Shown: piece by piece, positions 1-8,906 of the stretch
Layout: the number at the start of each line of letters is the position of its first letter
Position numbering within the stretch: position 1 is the stretch's first letter
Assembly: GCA_964229355.1 (NCBI GenBank)
Contig: CAXRDE010000022.1
Span: 124,001-188,000 of the forward strand
DNA: 64,000 nt
Origin: CAXRDE01 sp964229355
GTDB lineage: Bacteria > Cyanobacteriota > Sericytochromatia > UBA7694
Direction: 5' to 3'
Notes under the pieces: model-generated
The model's input: only the letters and a program-made list of their open reading frames with translations
Databases searched by the model: none
What the model was told of the DNA's origin: nothing
Position numbers and translations under genes: made by a program

Positions 1-753
1 ATCATGAGCCAGATGATCTGCAACCCCTGAAATACGGCAGTGTACGTCGGCGCCTCCGAGCTCCTCTGCACTGACCACCTCTCCGGTGGCTGCTTTAACG
101 AGGGGTGGGCCGCCCAGAAAAATGGTGCCTTGTTCTTTCACCATAATGGTTTCATCAGACATGGCGGGCACATAAGCCCCCCCGGCGGTACAAGAGCCCA
201 TCACCACTGCGACTTGCGGAATGTTTTGGGCCGACATTTGGGCTTGCAGATAAAAGATGCGCCCAAAGTGATCGCGATCGGGGAATACCTCATCTTGCAT
301 GGGTAAAAACGCGCCGCCAGAATCGACCAGGTAAATGCAGGGCAAATGGTTTTCGAGGGCGATTTCCTGAGCCCGCAAGTGCTTTTTAACGGTAAGGGGA
401 AAATAGGTGCCGCCTTTGACGGTGGCGTCATTGGCCACCACCACCACCTGCTGTCCTTCGACGCAGGCGATACCCGTAATGATACCGGCAGAGGGCACCG
501 GCGTGTCGTAGACGTCTTCTGCCGCCAGGGCTGAAAACTCTAAGAAGGGTGTACCGGGATCGCACAGGCGCTCAATCCGTTCACGAGCCAGCAATTTTCC
601 ACGGGCTTTGTGTTTCTGACGGGCTTTTTCAGAGCCTCCTTGCCGAACCCGATAAAGCTTTTCACGCAATTCGGAAAGGGCTTTCTGGTATGCCTGGGCA
701 TTGCTTTCAGCGTCAGGGCTTTGAAGGTTTAGCTTCGATAAAATGGGGTACAT
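1..753 (-). CDS. mccB: Acyl-CoA (3-methylcrotonyl-CoA) carboxylase beta subunit, 5' part only
   Basis: The gene runs off the left edge, so only the first 251 codons are present. It starts at ATG 753 with AGGAG six bases upstream. The translation is a carboxyltransferase: the N-terminal KARGKLLARERIERL block, then DSGGAFLPMQDEVFPDRDHF, MGSCTAGGAYVPAMSDE, and GTIFLGGPPLVKAATGEVVS near the edge. The order and wording match the beta subunit of 3-methylcrotonyl-CoA carboxylase (MccB), which transfers carboxyl from biotin to methylcrotonyl-CoA in leucine degradation. Geranyl-CoA carboxylase beta is a close alternative. The biotin-bearing alpha subunit is not in the window. It lies 14 bases after gpmA on the same strand and is probably co-transcribed with it. 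Confidence 0.9.
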   Translation of the reverse strand, partial: MYPILSKLNLQSPDAESNAQAYQKALSELREKLYRVRQGGSEKARQKHKARGKLLARERIERLCDPGTPFLEFSALAAEDVYDTPVPSAGIITGIACVEGQQVVVVANDATVKGGTYFPLTVKKHLRAQEIALENHLPCIYLVDSGGAFLPMQDEVFPDRDHFGRIFYLQAQMSAQNIPQVAVVMGSCTAGGAYVPAMSDETIMVKEQGTIFLGGPPLVKAATGEVVSAEELGGADVHCRISGVADHLAHD

Positions 754-767
754 GAGGAACTCCTGTT

Positions 768-1568
768 TTAGGTGGAACCGAGCTGAGCGGTATGGGCTGC
801 ACTATGGCTTTGGGTATTGCTAGCGGCTGATTTGGCCTGGTTGGCAACGCCAGCAATCGCGTCGGCAATCGCTTCTTGATCCCCTAAATAATAGCTTTGG
901 ATAGGTTTTAGATCTTCGTCAAGCTCATAAATCAAAGGTACGCCCGTGGGAATGTTTAAATCACTGATGGCTTCATCGGAAATATTGTCTAAATGCTTAA
1001 CCAATGCCCGTAAACTATTGCCGTGGGCTGCAATGAGCAGTTTTTTACCGGCTTTAATCTGTGGAACAATCTCGGTTTCGTAAAAGGGAATGACCCGATC
1101 AACGGTGAGTTTGAGACTTTCGGTGAGGGGGAGTTCAGTTGTGCTTAAGCCGTGATAACGGGCATCAAGAGCGGGCGAACGTTCATCATCGCCCTCCAGT
1201 GCCGGTGGCGGTGTGTCGTAACTGCGCCGCCAAATATGTACCTGTGCTTCGCCGTGTTGGGCGGTGGTCTCGGCTTTATTCAGGCCCTGTAAAGCGCCGT
1301 AATGCCGCTCATTCAGTTTCCAGGTTTTTTCTACGGGCAGCCACATTAAGTCCATTTCTTCGAGCATGAGCCAAAGCGTGCCAATGGCGCGCTTGAGAAG
1401 AGACGTGTAGGCGATATCAAAGTGATAACCTTCTGCCTTTAGGCGTTGGCCAGCACTGCGCGCCTCGGCTTGTCCCTGGGTGGTGAGTGGCACATCTGTC
1501 CAGCCGGTGAAACGATTCTCTTGATTCCATGTGCTTTGACCGTGGCGTACCAATACGAGTTTGTACAT
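768..1568 (-). CDS. gpmA: 2,3-bisphosphoglycerate-dependent phosphoglycerate mutase
   Basis: This cytosolic glycolytic enzyme interconverts 3- and 2-phosphoglycerate. The 266-residue product opens with LVLVRHGQSTWN, where His9 is the expected phosphohistidine. It carries the family blocks RHYGALQGLNKAETTAQHGE and AHGNSLRALVKHL, the latter holding the second catalytic His. The length is slightly above the usual 230-250 because of a low-complexity Ala/Ser-rich tail (about residues 242-266). ATG 1568 is the natural start because the RHG motif follows directly. It is divergent from dnaG across 72 bases and probably shares a transcript with the downstream carboxylase gene. Confidence 0.95.
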   Translation of the reverse strand: MYKLVLVRHGQSTWNQENRFTGWTDVPLTTQGQAEARSAGQRLKAEGYHFDIAYTSLLKRAIGTLWLMLEEMDLMWLPVEKTWKLNERHYGALQGLNKAETTAQHGEAQVHIWRRSYDTPPPALEGDDERSPALDARYHGLSTTELPLTESLKLTVDRVIPFYETEIVPQIKAGKKLLIAAHGNSLRALVKHLDNISDEAISDLNIPTGVPLIYELDEDLKPIQSYYLGDQEAIADAIAGVANQAKSAASNTQSHSAAHTAQLGST

Positions 1569-1596
1569 TCTTTAAAACCCCTCAGTTTTTTCATGC

Positions 1597-1605
1597 AGTA
1601 TAACA
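1597..1605 (-). promoter_or_regulatory. Extended -10 promoter candidate for gpmA
   Basis: On the minus strand this reads TGTTATACT, an extended -10 (TGn plus TATACT). The gpmA ATG is 28 bases beyond the hexamer, with GAGGGG in between as a possible ribosome binding site. No good -35 is seen at 16-18 bases, as is usual for extended -10 promoters. Confidence 0.4.
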
Positions 1606-1627
1606 CCGGCATCTGTTTGGCAATGCG

Positions 1628-1633
1628 TATAAT
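1628..1633 (+). promoter_or_regulatory. -10 element (TATAAT) immediately upstream of dnaG
   Basis: This is a perfect TATAAT ending eight bases before the dnaG ATG at 1641, so a normal start site would fall on or next to the start codon. No purine-rich ribosome binding site precedes the ATG, which suggests a leaderless transcript. The -35 region is poor, so the element is a candidate only. Confidence 0.4.
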
Positions 1634-1640
1634 ATTCTAT

Positions 1641-3497
1641 ATGGCACAAATAGAGCAAACAACCCTTGACGAAATTTTGGCCCGCGCCGATATTGTAGAT
1701 GTGGTGGGGCAGTATGTAACCCTTAAGCGTACGGGAGCCCATTACAAGGGGCTTTGCCCTTTTCATGGCGAAAAAACCCCGTCCTTTATTGTGAGTCCAG
1801 ACAAGCAAATTTACAAATGCTTTGGCTGTGGTGCCGGGGGCAATGTTTTCTCGTTTTTAATGAACTACCAACAGCAAAATTTTGCTGAGGTGGCCCGTGA
1901 CCTGGCTCGTCAATATGGTATTCAGGTGCGAGAAACCCGTGTTGACTCAGTCGAGGAGCAGTTGCGTGTCACCTTGCGCAAAATCAATCAAGAGGCCAAT
2001 CTTTTTTTTCAGGCCTGCTTGCAAGAGGGGAGTCAGGGCGAAATGGCCCGCCATTATCTGGAGGGACGCGGCGTTTCTTTAACGATACAACAGCGTTTTC
2101 AAGTGGGCTACGCCCCTGAAAGTTGGAATGCGCTGCGGGATTATTTGTTAAAACGCAGTTTTTCTGAGGAGCACCTTAAACAGTGTGGGCTGTTTAAGGT
2201 GTCTGAGCAGAGTGGCCAGCTCTATGATTTTTTTCGCCATCGCATTATGTTTCCTATTTTGAGCTTAAATGGTGATGTGCTGGCCTTTGGTGGGCGCGCT
2301 TTAAACCCCGATGTGGGTGCCAAATATATTAACTCTCCTGAAACGCCCATTTATGTTAAAGGTCGGCATGTGTATGGCTTACATGTGGCCAAGCGCGCCA
2401 TTCGTCAAAAAGATCGCGTGGTGCTGGCAGAAGGTTATTTGGATGTGATTACAGCCCATCAGTTTGGCTTTGAAGAAACCGTGGCGGCTTTGGGTACCGC
2501 CTTAACCCCTGACCAGGCCCGTCAATTGCTACGCTTTACAGAAAGCAAACAGGTGTTAATGGCCTATGATGCAGATGCCGCAGGGCAAAAGGCCACCGAT
2601 CGGGGGGCTGAGGTGTTAATGGACTTAACCCGCGATACCTTGCTGCGTTTGAATGTGGTGCAAATTCCCGATCAAGAGGATCCCGATACCTTTTTGCATC
2701 GTTTTGGTGCAGCGGCTTTTGAGGCAGTGCTGGGTTCAGCCAAAGACTACTTTTTGTACGCCATTGATAAGGTTCTTGCCCATTATCAACCCGAAAACCC
2801 CATTGACCAGGCGATGGCCTCAAAGGCCTGTGTCGAAATTTTAATGAAAATTAAAGATCCCGTGCTGCGAGATGCTTACGTGCAAATGTTGGCCGAACGC
2901 TTACGGGTGGGTGAGTCGGTTTTAAGAGACCAAATTCGTCAAGTGCGTCAACAGTCCACCCGCACGTATAAACGGCGCAAAGCGCGTCAAGAGCACGCTG
3001 AAGTGGAGCCCTCTACGCCCATACCCACCTCTCTAACGACGGCTTTGCGCGATAAGTACTTTGTTTCTGAACTGGGTTTGCTAAAGCTTTTGATGGATTT
3101 TCCGGGAGAGCGAGAACGGGTGCTATCAGCCCTTGCTGATCTCTCCTTTGAGGACCCCCATAACGAGGTGCTCAGGGAGTACCTGTTATCCATGTATACT
3201 GCAGAGGTGAGTGTGCAGTGGCAAGAGCTCATGTTAACGTTTCCAGAGCCTTCCATGCAGCAGCGTTTAACGGAAATGATGGAAAATCCAGCCTTTGCAT
3301 CGCTGGATGGTGAAAAATCTTTGGCTGATTTTAGTAGAAATGTTAAACTTAAGTGCCTGGGTTTGCAAATGGAGCGCGTGAGCGCAGACATCCAGCAAGC
3401 CGAGAAGGATGCCGACCGGGAAGCTTGTCATGTGTTGATGCAAAAATATATGGAACTCACCACAAGCTACACCCGACTTAATCAAACAGTAGACTAA
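1641..3497 (+). CDS. dnaG: DNA primase
   Basis: DnaG makes the RNA primers for replication. The 618-residue product has the N-terminal zinc-binding domain with Cys39, His42, Cys60 and Cys63 (CPFH ... CFGC), the RNA-polymerase-like core (FGGRAL), and a TOPRIM domain with VLAEGYLDV and MAYDADAAGQKA. The C-terminal part would bind DnaB. The start at MAQIEQ is chosen because DnaG homologues begin close to this point; the open frame upstream overlaps gpmA antisense and has no primase sequence. Twenty bases separate it from rpoD, the classic macromolecular-synthesis arrangement, here without rpsU in front. Confidence 0.96.
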   Translation: MAQIEQTTLDEILARADIVDVVGQYVTLKRTGAHYKGLCPFHGEKTPSFIVSPDKQIYKCFGCGAGGNVFSFLMNYQQQNFAEVARDLARQYGIQVRETRVDSVEEQLRVTLRKINQEANLFFQACLQEGSQGEMARHYLEGRGVSLTIQQRFQVGYAPESWNALRDYLLKRSFSEEHLKQCGLFKVSEQSGQLYDFFRHRIMFPILSLNGDVLAFGGRALNPDVGAKYINSPETPIYVKGRHVYGLHVAKRAIRQKDRVVLAEGYLDVITAHQFGFEETVAALGTALTPDQARQLLRFTESKQVLMAYDADAAGQKATDRGAEVLMDLTRDTLLRLNVVQIPDQEDPDTFLHRFGAAAFEAVLGSAKDYFLYAIDKVLAHYQPENPIDQAMASKACVEILMKIKDPVLRDAYVQMLAERLRVGESVLRDQIRQVRQQSTRTYKRRKARQEHAEVEPSTPIPTSLTTALRDKYFVSELGLLKLLMDFPGERERVLSALADLSFEDPHNEVLREYLLSMYTAEVSVQWQELMLTFPEPSMQQRLTEMMENPAFASLDGEKSLADFSRNVKLKCLGLQMERVSADIQQAEKDADREACHVLMQKYMELTTSYTRLNQTVD

Positions 3498-3517
3498 CTG
3501 CAGGAGTAATTTAGAGG

Positions 3518-5050
3518 GTGACACAGGACAAACGCGGAAAAAACATAGATGACTTAGATAAACCTCGTCGCTCCGCTCTTGACGAGGAAGATATTTCGGA
3601 TCGCTTTGACGACTTAACCAGCATGGCCTTAAAAAACGCCAAAAAGGGCTACTCAGAGGACGACGATGACTTTGTTGACTTTGAGGACGACGATGAAGAT
3701 GAAGAAGATGTAGAGGGTTCAGACACTCCCGTCAGCAAAAAAAAGAAAATCAAGCCCGTTAAGAAAGTATCCAGCGATGAAGATGATGAAGACATGATCA
3801 TCAATATGGATGCGCCGACTTCGGGGATTAGTGATGATCCCGTTAGAACCTATTTGAAAGAGATTGGTGCCATTCCCTTACTCAAAGGGGATGAAGAAGT
3901 GAATCTGGCGAAGAAGGTCGAGCAAGGGAAGTTTATTCAAGATGAAATGGCTGACATTATTGCGAAGCACTACAGCAAGCAAGAAATTTCGCCCGTGCAA
4001 GCCAAGATTATTGCCAAAAGTTATGTCAGTACAGGCATGCACTATCGTCTGAGCGACCCCGCTGATACTGAGCAAGCAGAAGAATTAAAAGAGTCCATGA
4101 TTCGTGAAGGACGTCTTTTTTCTGACTCTTATGAAGAAGAGCAACAAATTCTCGAAATTCAGGGTATTCCTTTCTATCAGATCTGTGAAATTCTCGAGTT
4201 TGCTGAATCTGAGGTCTTGAAAAAACGTCAAAAAGAAGCCAGCGGTGAGCTGCCTGCACCTGAGTTAAAGCAAAAAAAGGCTGCACCCGCTGATGTGGGA
4301 GAGCTGAGGGATCTGGCCCATGATGCCATGATGGCCAAACGCGGATTGACCAAGGCCAATTTACGCCTCGTGGTCAGTATTGCTAAAAAGTATGTGGGAC
4401 GCGGCATGCTCTTTCTGGACTTGATCCAGGAGGGCAATCTGGGGCTGATTCGGGCGGTGGAAAAGTTTGATTACCATAAAGGCTACAAATTCAGCACGTA
4501 TGCCACCTGGTGGATCCGTCAGGCCATTACCCGAGCCATTGCAGATCAGGCGCGCACCATTCGTATTCCTGTACATATGGTGGAAACCATTAACCGTTTG
4601 AAAAAAGTGACCCGTAAGCTATCGCAGCAGCACGGCCGTAAGCCCAGTGAAGAAGAAATTGCGGAAGCCATGGAGGTGACCGTTGAAAAGCTTCGCTCCA
4701 TCATTAAGGTCGCACAGGATCCGATTTCTTTAGAAACACCCATTGGTAAAGAAGAAGACAGTAAACTCAGTGATTTTATTGAAGACTCTGAAATGGATAC
4801 TCCTGTACATTCGGTGACCAAAGAGTTATTAAAAGATGACCTGGAGCAGGTGTTAAAAACCCTGAGTGAACGAGAGCGAGAAGTGCTCAGCTTGCGTTTT
4901 GGTCTCGGAGATGGGAACCCACGCACCTTAGAAGAAGTGGGCCAGCATTTTAACGTGACCCGCGAGCGTATTCGTCAAATTGAGGCGAAAGCCTTGCGCA
5001 AACTGCGTCACCCCAATCGAAATCGTCGCTTACGGGAGTATATTGAATAA
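3518..5050 (+). CDS. rpoD: RNA polymerase primary sigma factor (sigma-70)
   Basis: This is the housekeeping sigma factor that directs RNA polymerase to -10/-35 promoters. It has 510 residues from a GTG start preceded by GGAG. Residues 45-95 are strikingly acidic and lysine-rich (runs of Asp/Glu, then KKKKIKPVKK). Region 1.2 follows (DPVRTYLKEIGAIPLL), then a non-conserved spacer. Region 2 holds FLDLIQEGNLGLIRAVEKFD and FSTYATWWIRQAITRAI, region 3 is present, and region 4 ends with ERIRQIEAKALRKLRHP. It lies downstream of dnaG in the same operon, and its stop overlaps the next ATG by one base. Confidence 0.97.
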   Translation: MTQDKRGKNIDDLDKPRRSALDEEDISDRFDDLTSMALKNAKKGYSEDDDDFVDFEDDDEDEEDVEGSDTPVSKKKKIKPVKKVSSDEDDEDMIINMDAPTSGISDDPVRTYLKEIGAIPLLKGDEEVNLAKKVEQGKFIQDEMADIIAKHYSKQEISPVQAKIIAKSYVSTGMHYRLSDPADTEQAEELKESMIREGRLFSDSYEEEQQILEIQGIPFYQICEILEFAESEVLKKRQKEASGELPAPELKQKKAAPADVGELRDLAHDAMMAKRGLTKANLRLVVSIAKKYVGRGMLFLDLIQEGNLGLIRAVEKFDYHKGYKFSTYATWWIRQAITRAIADQARTIRIPVHMVETINRLKKVTRKLSQQHGRKPSEEEIAEAMEVTVEKLRSIIKVAQDPISLETPIGKEEDSKLSDFIEDSEMDTPVHSVTKELLKDDLEQVLKTLSEREREVLSLRFGLGDGNPRTLEEVGQHFNVTRERIRQIEAKALRKLRHPNRNRRLREYIE

Positions 5051-6078
5051 TGAAAAGCTTTTTGTTGAGAGCGTTCACATGCAGCGTGTTGGCGGGTTTT
5101 GCCTTGCCAGCGCAAGCTGAGGTGATTTCACAGGTTTTAAAAGTCAATGTAAAACTCACGGAGCAGCAGTTGGCTGCGGTGAATGTGCATGGACTTGTAG
5201 AAAATCAAAATCCTTTGCCAGTACGTGATATACAGGTGCGCGTCAAGCTTTTAGACCCTGCAAACACAACCGTTCGCAGCTTTTTGCTCAAGCCTGTAGA
5301 GCATTTGTCGCCCCAGGAAGAGCACGTTTTTCAAGCGGATTATGTCTTGCGAGATTATGATGCACTGTATTTAAAAGCCGTGTCAGAAGTGGAGTATGTC
5401 TCGACGTCTTACCTGCAGGTGGCGGACTGGATTCTTACGGAGAACTGGCGCAATTTGGAGATCTGGCGTATTCCTGTGTCTGAGGCCGCTAAAGTCCAGG
5501 AGCGGGAGCGCATTGACTTAGCCCTGGACTATCTGGAGCGCGTGGACCGTCAACGACCCGAGTATCAGGAGGCCCGAGAAAAATGGAATCTGGTGCAGTA
5601 CACCTATGGTAAACGTCTGGCGGAAGCCCAGGATGGACATGAGGCGATTTTGCGTTTAAGCAATGTGGAGCCGGGGTCTAAACACGAAGCCGAAGCCGCA
5701 GCGCTACTGGAAAAAATCAGAGTCCAAACTATTTTTAAACGTGCCATGGAAAAAGCGGTGGCGGGTAATCTTAAAGGGGCTTACCGTCAAATGCTGTATG
5801 TGCCTTCGGGGAGCGCATTTTACGCCCAGGCCCAGGATAAATTACAGGCCTGGCGTGAAACCTTTAAAGAGAATCAAATTTCTCTGTCTGGCATTGAGCC
5901 GCCAGCGACCTTGACCGGTGTGGAGCGAAGCCAGTGGCTGCGCAGGCACCATGGTGCTGAAGGACACACCTCTTCTGTGGGGCCAGACGGTCACAAGCGC
6001 AAAACGCTGTGGTACCTGGACTACTCTCACACTACCTACGATCACCAGCAAAAACTGGTCAATAAGCGAGAATTTTAA
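5050..6078 (+). CDS. Exported protein of unknown function, coupled to rpoD
   Basis: I do not recognise a named family. The 342-residue product begins with a signal peptide (MKSFLLRAF, hydrophobic stretch, cleavage likely after ALPAQA, about residue 23). An N-terminal portion of about 100 residues has alternating beta-type sequence, including a VENQNPLPVRDIQVRVKLLD segment like small periplasmic Ig-like domains. A helical middle of about residues 140-280 could be tetratricopeptide-like, and the tail is basic and His-rich. The ATG shares one base with the rpoD TAA, so translation is probably coupled. The next gene starts directly at its stop, which suggests the two act together. Confidence 0.75.
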   Translation: MKSFLLRAFTCSVLAGFALPAQAEVISQVLKVNVKLTEQQLAAVNVHGLVENQNPLPVRDIQVRVKLLDPANTTVRSFLLKPVEHLSPQEEHVFQADYVLRDYDALYLKAVSEVEYVSTSYLQVADWILTENWRNLEIWRIPVSEAAKVQERERIDLALDYLERVDRQRPEYQEAREKWNLVQYTYGKRLAEAQDGHEAILRLSNVEPGSKHEAEAAALLEKIRVQTIFKRAMEKAVAGNLKGAYRQMLYVPSGSAFYAQAQDKLQAWRETFKENQISLSGIEPPATLTGVERSQWLRRHHGAEGHTSSVGPDGHKRKTLWYLDYSHTTYDHQQKLVNKREF

Positions 6079-7215
6079 GTGGCCTATACCCTTGGTATTG
6101 ATCTCGATGTGGATCAGGTAAAACTCTGTTTGCTGCATGTGGAAGCTCCCCAGCGGGTTCCCTATGTAGACTGGCTTATTTTTAAAGTCCCTTTTCACTT
6201 TGGGCCCGATTATTATTGTGAATTTGGCAGTGCGTTGATGGAAACCATTGCACATTTTTTGTTTGTGAAAAAACTGGGACCACAGCAGGTAAACCGCATT
6301 TACTTTGTGTCGGGTAATCCTTATTCACCCTTTCATCATTTTGAAGAGGGTTTGCATTACACGGCGAATATGTTTATTCAATCTCTCTTTGACCCTGAAC
6401 GGGTGGGTATTTTGCGTTGTGATGGAAAACCGATGGCTCCGCGAGAGCTGTTGCAGGTGAAAGGCGAGGCTGCCAGCGCGTTCGTTAATACCCAATTCTA
6501 TGGTTCAGCGTATATTGCTTCTCGTCTCTATAAAAATGCGGTGTTGTTTGAAGCGGGAGCTGCCACCACGCACATTACACCGATTGTTAAGGCGCGCATT
6601 GATCATCAGGGCCGGGGTAAGCTGCCTAAATATTTGCGTTACCGTGTGCAAAACCAGCAGCTCTTATCGGTAGGGGGATTGTTTACTCCCATTAACCAAA
6701 TTGCGAATGCCATTGCTTTACCCGAGGGAGAAGTGCAAACCTCGCCGCGGGTGTGTCGCATGGTGGTGATCGCCAGTTTATTAAAATACATTCATCCTGA
6801 AATTGCGCGGGAGCACGATTTTCCTTTACTCGAAGAGAAGGATGCCCGCATTCTGTTGGCGCGCGGTGTGGGACTGGATGTACACAGCCTTAGCGAACGC
6901 GAATTAATGCAATTGGCACAACGTATTTACGAGACCTTGACCGACGATGTCGCACAGCGCTTTATGACGGTGCTCGATCGTCAAAAGCGCATGGCAGATC
7001 ACATGACGCTGGTCACCAGTGGTGTCCTCGGAAAACCCATGCTGCATCATGGCTTGCGCAAATATAAAAACCTGCAGCAGCGGGTGGTTCACCTGGCAGA
7101 TAAACTCCCCCATCGTTTGCACGAAGCGTCGGGAGCTTATGGTGCAGCCCTGTACGCGATGGATCGCTTAATGGATACCTCCATTGCCCCCGACCGGGTT
7201 GAGGTCATGCCTTAA
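6079..7215 (+). CDS. ASKHA-fold protein resembling hydantoinase A / MfnF family
   Basis: The 378-residue product starts at a GTG abutting the previous stop. Its layout follows the H4MPT-linked C1-transfer (MfnF-like) branch of the hydantoinase/oxoprolinase A superfamily. An N-terminal phosphate-1-like GIDLDVDQVKLCLL is followed by FYGSAYIASRLYKNAVLFEAG, then AGAATTHITPI where the family has a DxGSTTTDIIP motif, and LSVGGLFTPINQI where it has GELVYTGxxRTPV. The key Asp/Gly residues are partly replaced (GAATTH for GSTTTD), so activity may be altered. A substrate cannot be assigned. It ends the dnaG-rpoD operon. Confidence 0.7.
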   Translation: MAYTLGIDLDVDQVKLCLLHVEAPQRVPYVDWLIFKVPFHFGPDYYCEFGSALMETIAHFLFVKKLGPQQVNRIYFVSGNPYSPFHHFEEGLHYTANMFIQSLFDPERVGILRCDGKPMAPRELLQVKGEAASAFVNTQFYGSAYIASRLYKNAVLFEAGAATTHITPIVKARIDHQGRGKLPKYLRYRVQNQQLLSVGGLFTPINQIANAIALPEGEVQTSPRVCRMVVIASLLKYIHPEIAREHDFPLLEEKDARILLARGVGLDVHSLSERELMQLAQRIYETLTDDVAQRFMTVLDRQKRMADHMTLVTSGVLGKPMLHHGLRKYKNLQQRVVHLADKLPHRLHEASGAYGAALYAMDRLMDTSIAPDRVEVMP

Positions 7216-7233
7216 ACGACAGGCTTCGTTTAA
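7212..7233. terminator. Hairpin joining two convergent stop codons
   Basis: A perfect 8-base inverted repeat TTAAACGA/TCGTTTAA with a 6-base loop spans the gap. One arm contains the TAA of the plus-strand gene and the other the TAA of nadE. There is no long T tract, so it may be a weak bidirectional terminator or an mRNA end stabiliser. Confidence 0.4.
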
Positions 7234-8906
7234 TCGTAACCCCTGGCGATGGGATACCGCCGTCCCTGACCAAAGGCTTTGCGGGTAACCTTGAGTCCAG
7301 GAGGGGCCTGACGCCGTTTGTACTCATTGCGGTTGACGGCACCAATCACCCAATTGACCAGAGAGGCGTCAAAGCCCTGTTGAATAATCTCTTGCGGGGC
7401 ACAGAGGTCTACAATATAGGCTTCGAGAATGCCATCCAGGATCTCATAATCGGGTAGGGTATCCTGATCCTTTTGATCAGGGCGCAACTCTGCAGAGGGA
7501 GGTTTTGTCAGGGTATTTGTGGGAATGACTTCTTGGTGACGGTTCATGTGAGCAGATAAAGCATACACCCAGGTTTTGGGCAAGTCAGCGATGACAGCCA
7601 GCCCCCCACACATGTCTCCGTACAGGGTGCAGTAGCCTACGGCCATTTCTGATTTATTGCCGGTGGTGAGCAATAAATGTCCATATTTATTTGACAAAGC
7701 CATCAGCAGATTTCCCCGAATACGCGCTTGCAGGTTTTCTTCGGTAACGTCTTCGGCACGGTCTGCAAAAATAGGAGACAAGCTCTCGGTATACTGGCTA
7801 TAAATGGGAGCAATAGGGACAATCTCACAACGCATGTCCAGATTTTTGGCCAGCGCCAGAGCGTCTTGTACGGAACCTTCGGAAGAATACATGGAGGGCA
7901 TGGCCACCCCCAGCACCCTGTCTGCTCCCAGGGCTTTTACGGCCAGCGCGGCCGTAAGGGCCGAATCAATGCCGCCGCTTAATCCCAGCACCACCGATTG
8001 AAACCCTGTTTTGGCCAGGTAGTCTCGAATTCCCAGGGTGAGGGCGTCTTCTATATGCTGGAGATCGCGGGGCTGTAAATCTTCGGCCCGCCGTAAAATC
8101 GGGGCCGAGGTCTCGAAGACATCAGGACTGATCGCCGGGAGACAAGCCAGATCCACGATGGCAAAATCTTCCTTGAACCCTTCGCCTTCCCAGAGAAGCT
8201 CTCCTTTGGCATTCCGTATAAAACTGTGACCATCAAAAATCAATCCGTCGTTTCCACCCACCTGGTTTAAGTAAACTGCAGGGACCTGATGCTTTTGACA
8301 CAGGGCGGTTACCAGGGCGTGTCGCTGTGCAGGCTTGCCCACATGAAAAGGCGAAGCTGAGATATTGATGAGAAGATCCATACCCTGTTGGGCCAGTGTG
8401 GAGATGGGATCATGAGCATAGCGCTGCCGGCTCCAAAAATCGGAGTCATTCCAGATGTCCTCACAGATGCTAATGCCGACCCGTAGGCCTTTTAAATACA
8501 CACTATGCACCTGATGAGCGGGTTCAAAATAACGCTCTTCGTCAAAGACGTCATAGGTGGGTAACAGACTTTTAAAATGAGAGGAGACCACCCGTCCCTC
8601 GGCCAGTACTGCTGCGGCGTTATACAGTCCTTTTCCCTGCGGGTTGGGATTACGCTCCACATAACCCACTATGGCAGTGATACCTGTGCAATGCTGAGCA
8701 ATTTCCTGAAGACACATCAGATTTTTTTCAATAAACCGTGGTCGATCCAGAAGATCAAGGGGCGGATAACCCGTAATGCTGAGTTCAGGAAAGACAATGA
8801 GATCAGCCTCGGCTTGTTTGGCCTTTTCGATGCTTTGAATCATTACTTTTGTATTGTGGTGTAGGGCACCGACGGTGGTGTTGATTTGCGCCATGGCGAT
8901 TTTCAT
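7230..8906 (-). CDS. nadE: Glutamine-dependent NAD+ synthetase
   Basis: NadE converts nicotinate adenine dinucleotide to NAD+ with glutamine as nitrogen donor. The 558-residue product has an N-terminal nitrilase-type glutaminase domain with the expected triad Glu41 (VFPELS), Lys112 (KSLLPTYDVF) and Cys148 (GISICEDIW). The C-terminal ammonia-dependent synthetase has the pyrophosphate loop SGGIDS at 310-315 and LLTTGNKSEMAVGYCTLYGD. The start at MKIAMAQ (ATG 8906) is set by the family N-terminus and by the ATGA overlap with pncA. It is the last gene of pncB-pncA-nadE. Confidence 0.95.
   Translation of the reverse strand: MKIAMAQINTTVGALHHNTKVMIQSIEKAKQAEADLIVFPELSITGYPPLDLLDRPRFIEKNLMCLQEIAQHCTGITAIVGYVERNPNPQGKGLYNAAAVLAEGRVVSSHFKSLLPTYDVFDEERYFEPAHQVHSVYLKGLRVGISICEDIWNDSDFWSRQRYAHDPISTLAQQGMDLLINISASPFHVGKPAQRHALVTALCQKHQVPAVYLNQVGGNDGLIFDGHSFIRNAKGELLWEGEGFKEDFAIVDLACLPAISPDVFETSAPILRRAEDLQPRDLQHIEDALTLGIRDYLAKTGFQSVVLGLSGGIDSALTAALAVKALGADRVLGVAMPSMYSSEGSVQDALALAKNLDMRCEIVPIAPIYSQYTESLSPIFADRAEDVTEENLQARIRGNLLMALSNKYGHLLLTTGNKSEMAVGYCTLYGDMCGGLAVIADLPKTWVYALSAHMNRHQEVIPTNTLTKPPSAELRPDQKDQDTLPDYEILDGILEAYIVDLCAPQEIIQQGFDASLVNWVIGAVNRNEYKRRQAPPGLKVTRKAFGQGRRYPIARGYD

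Noticed and set aside
40..755. Plus-strand frames at the left edge
   Set aside because: The minus strand encodes a conserved acyl-CoA carboxylase; the plus frames are shadows.
1446..1640. A longer dnaG N-terminus
   Set aside because: It overlaps gpmA antisense and carries no primase sequence; homologues begin near MAQIEQ.
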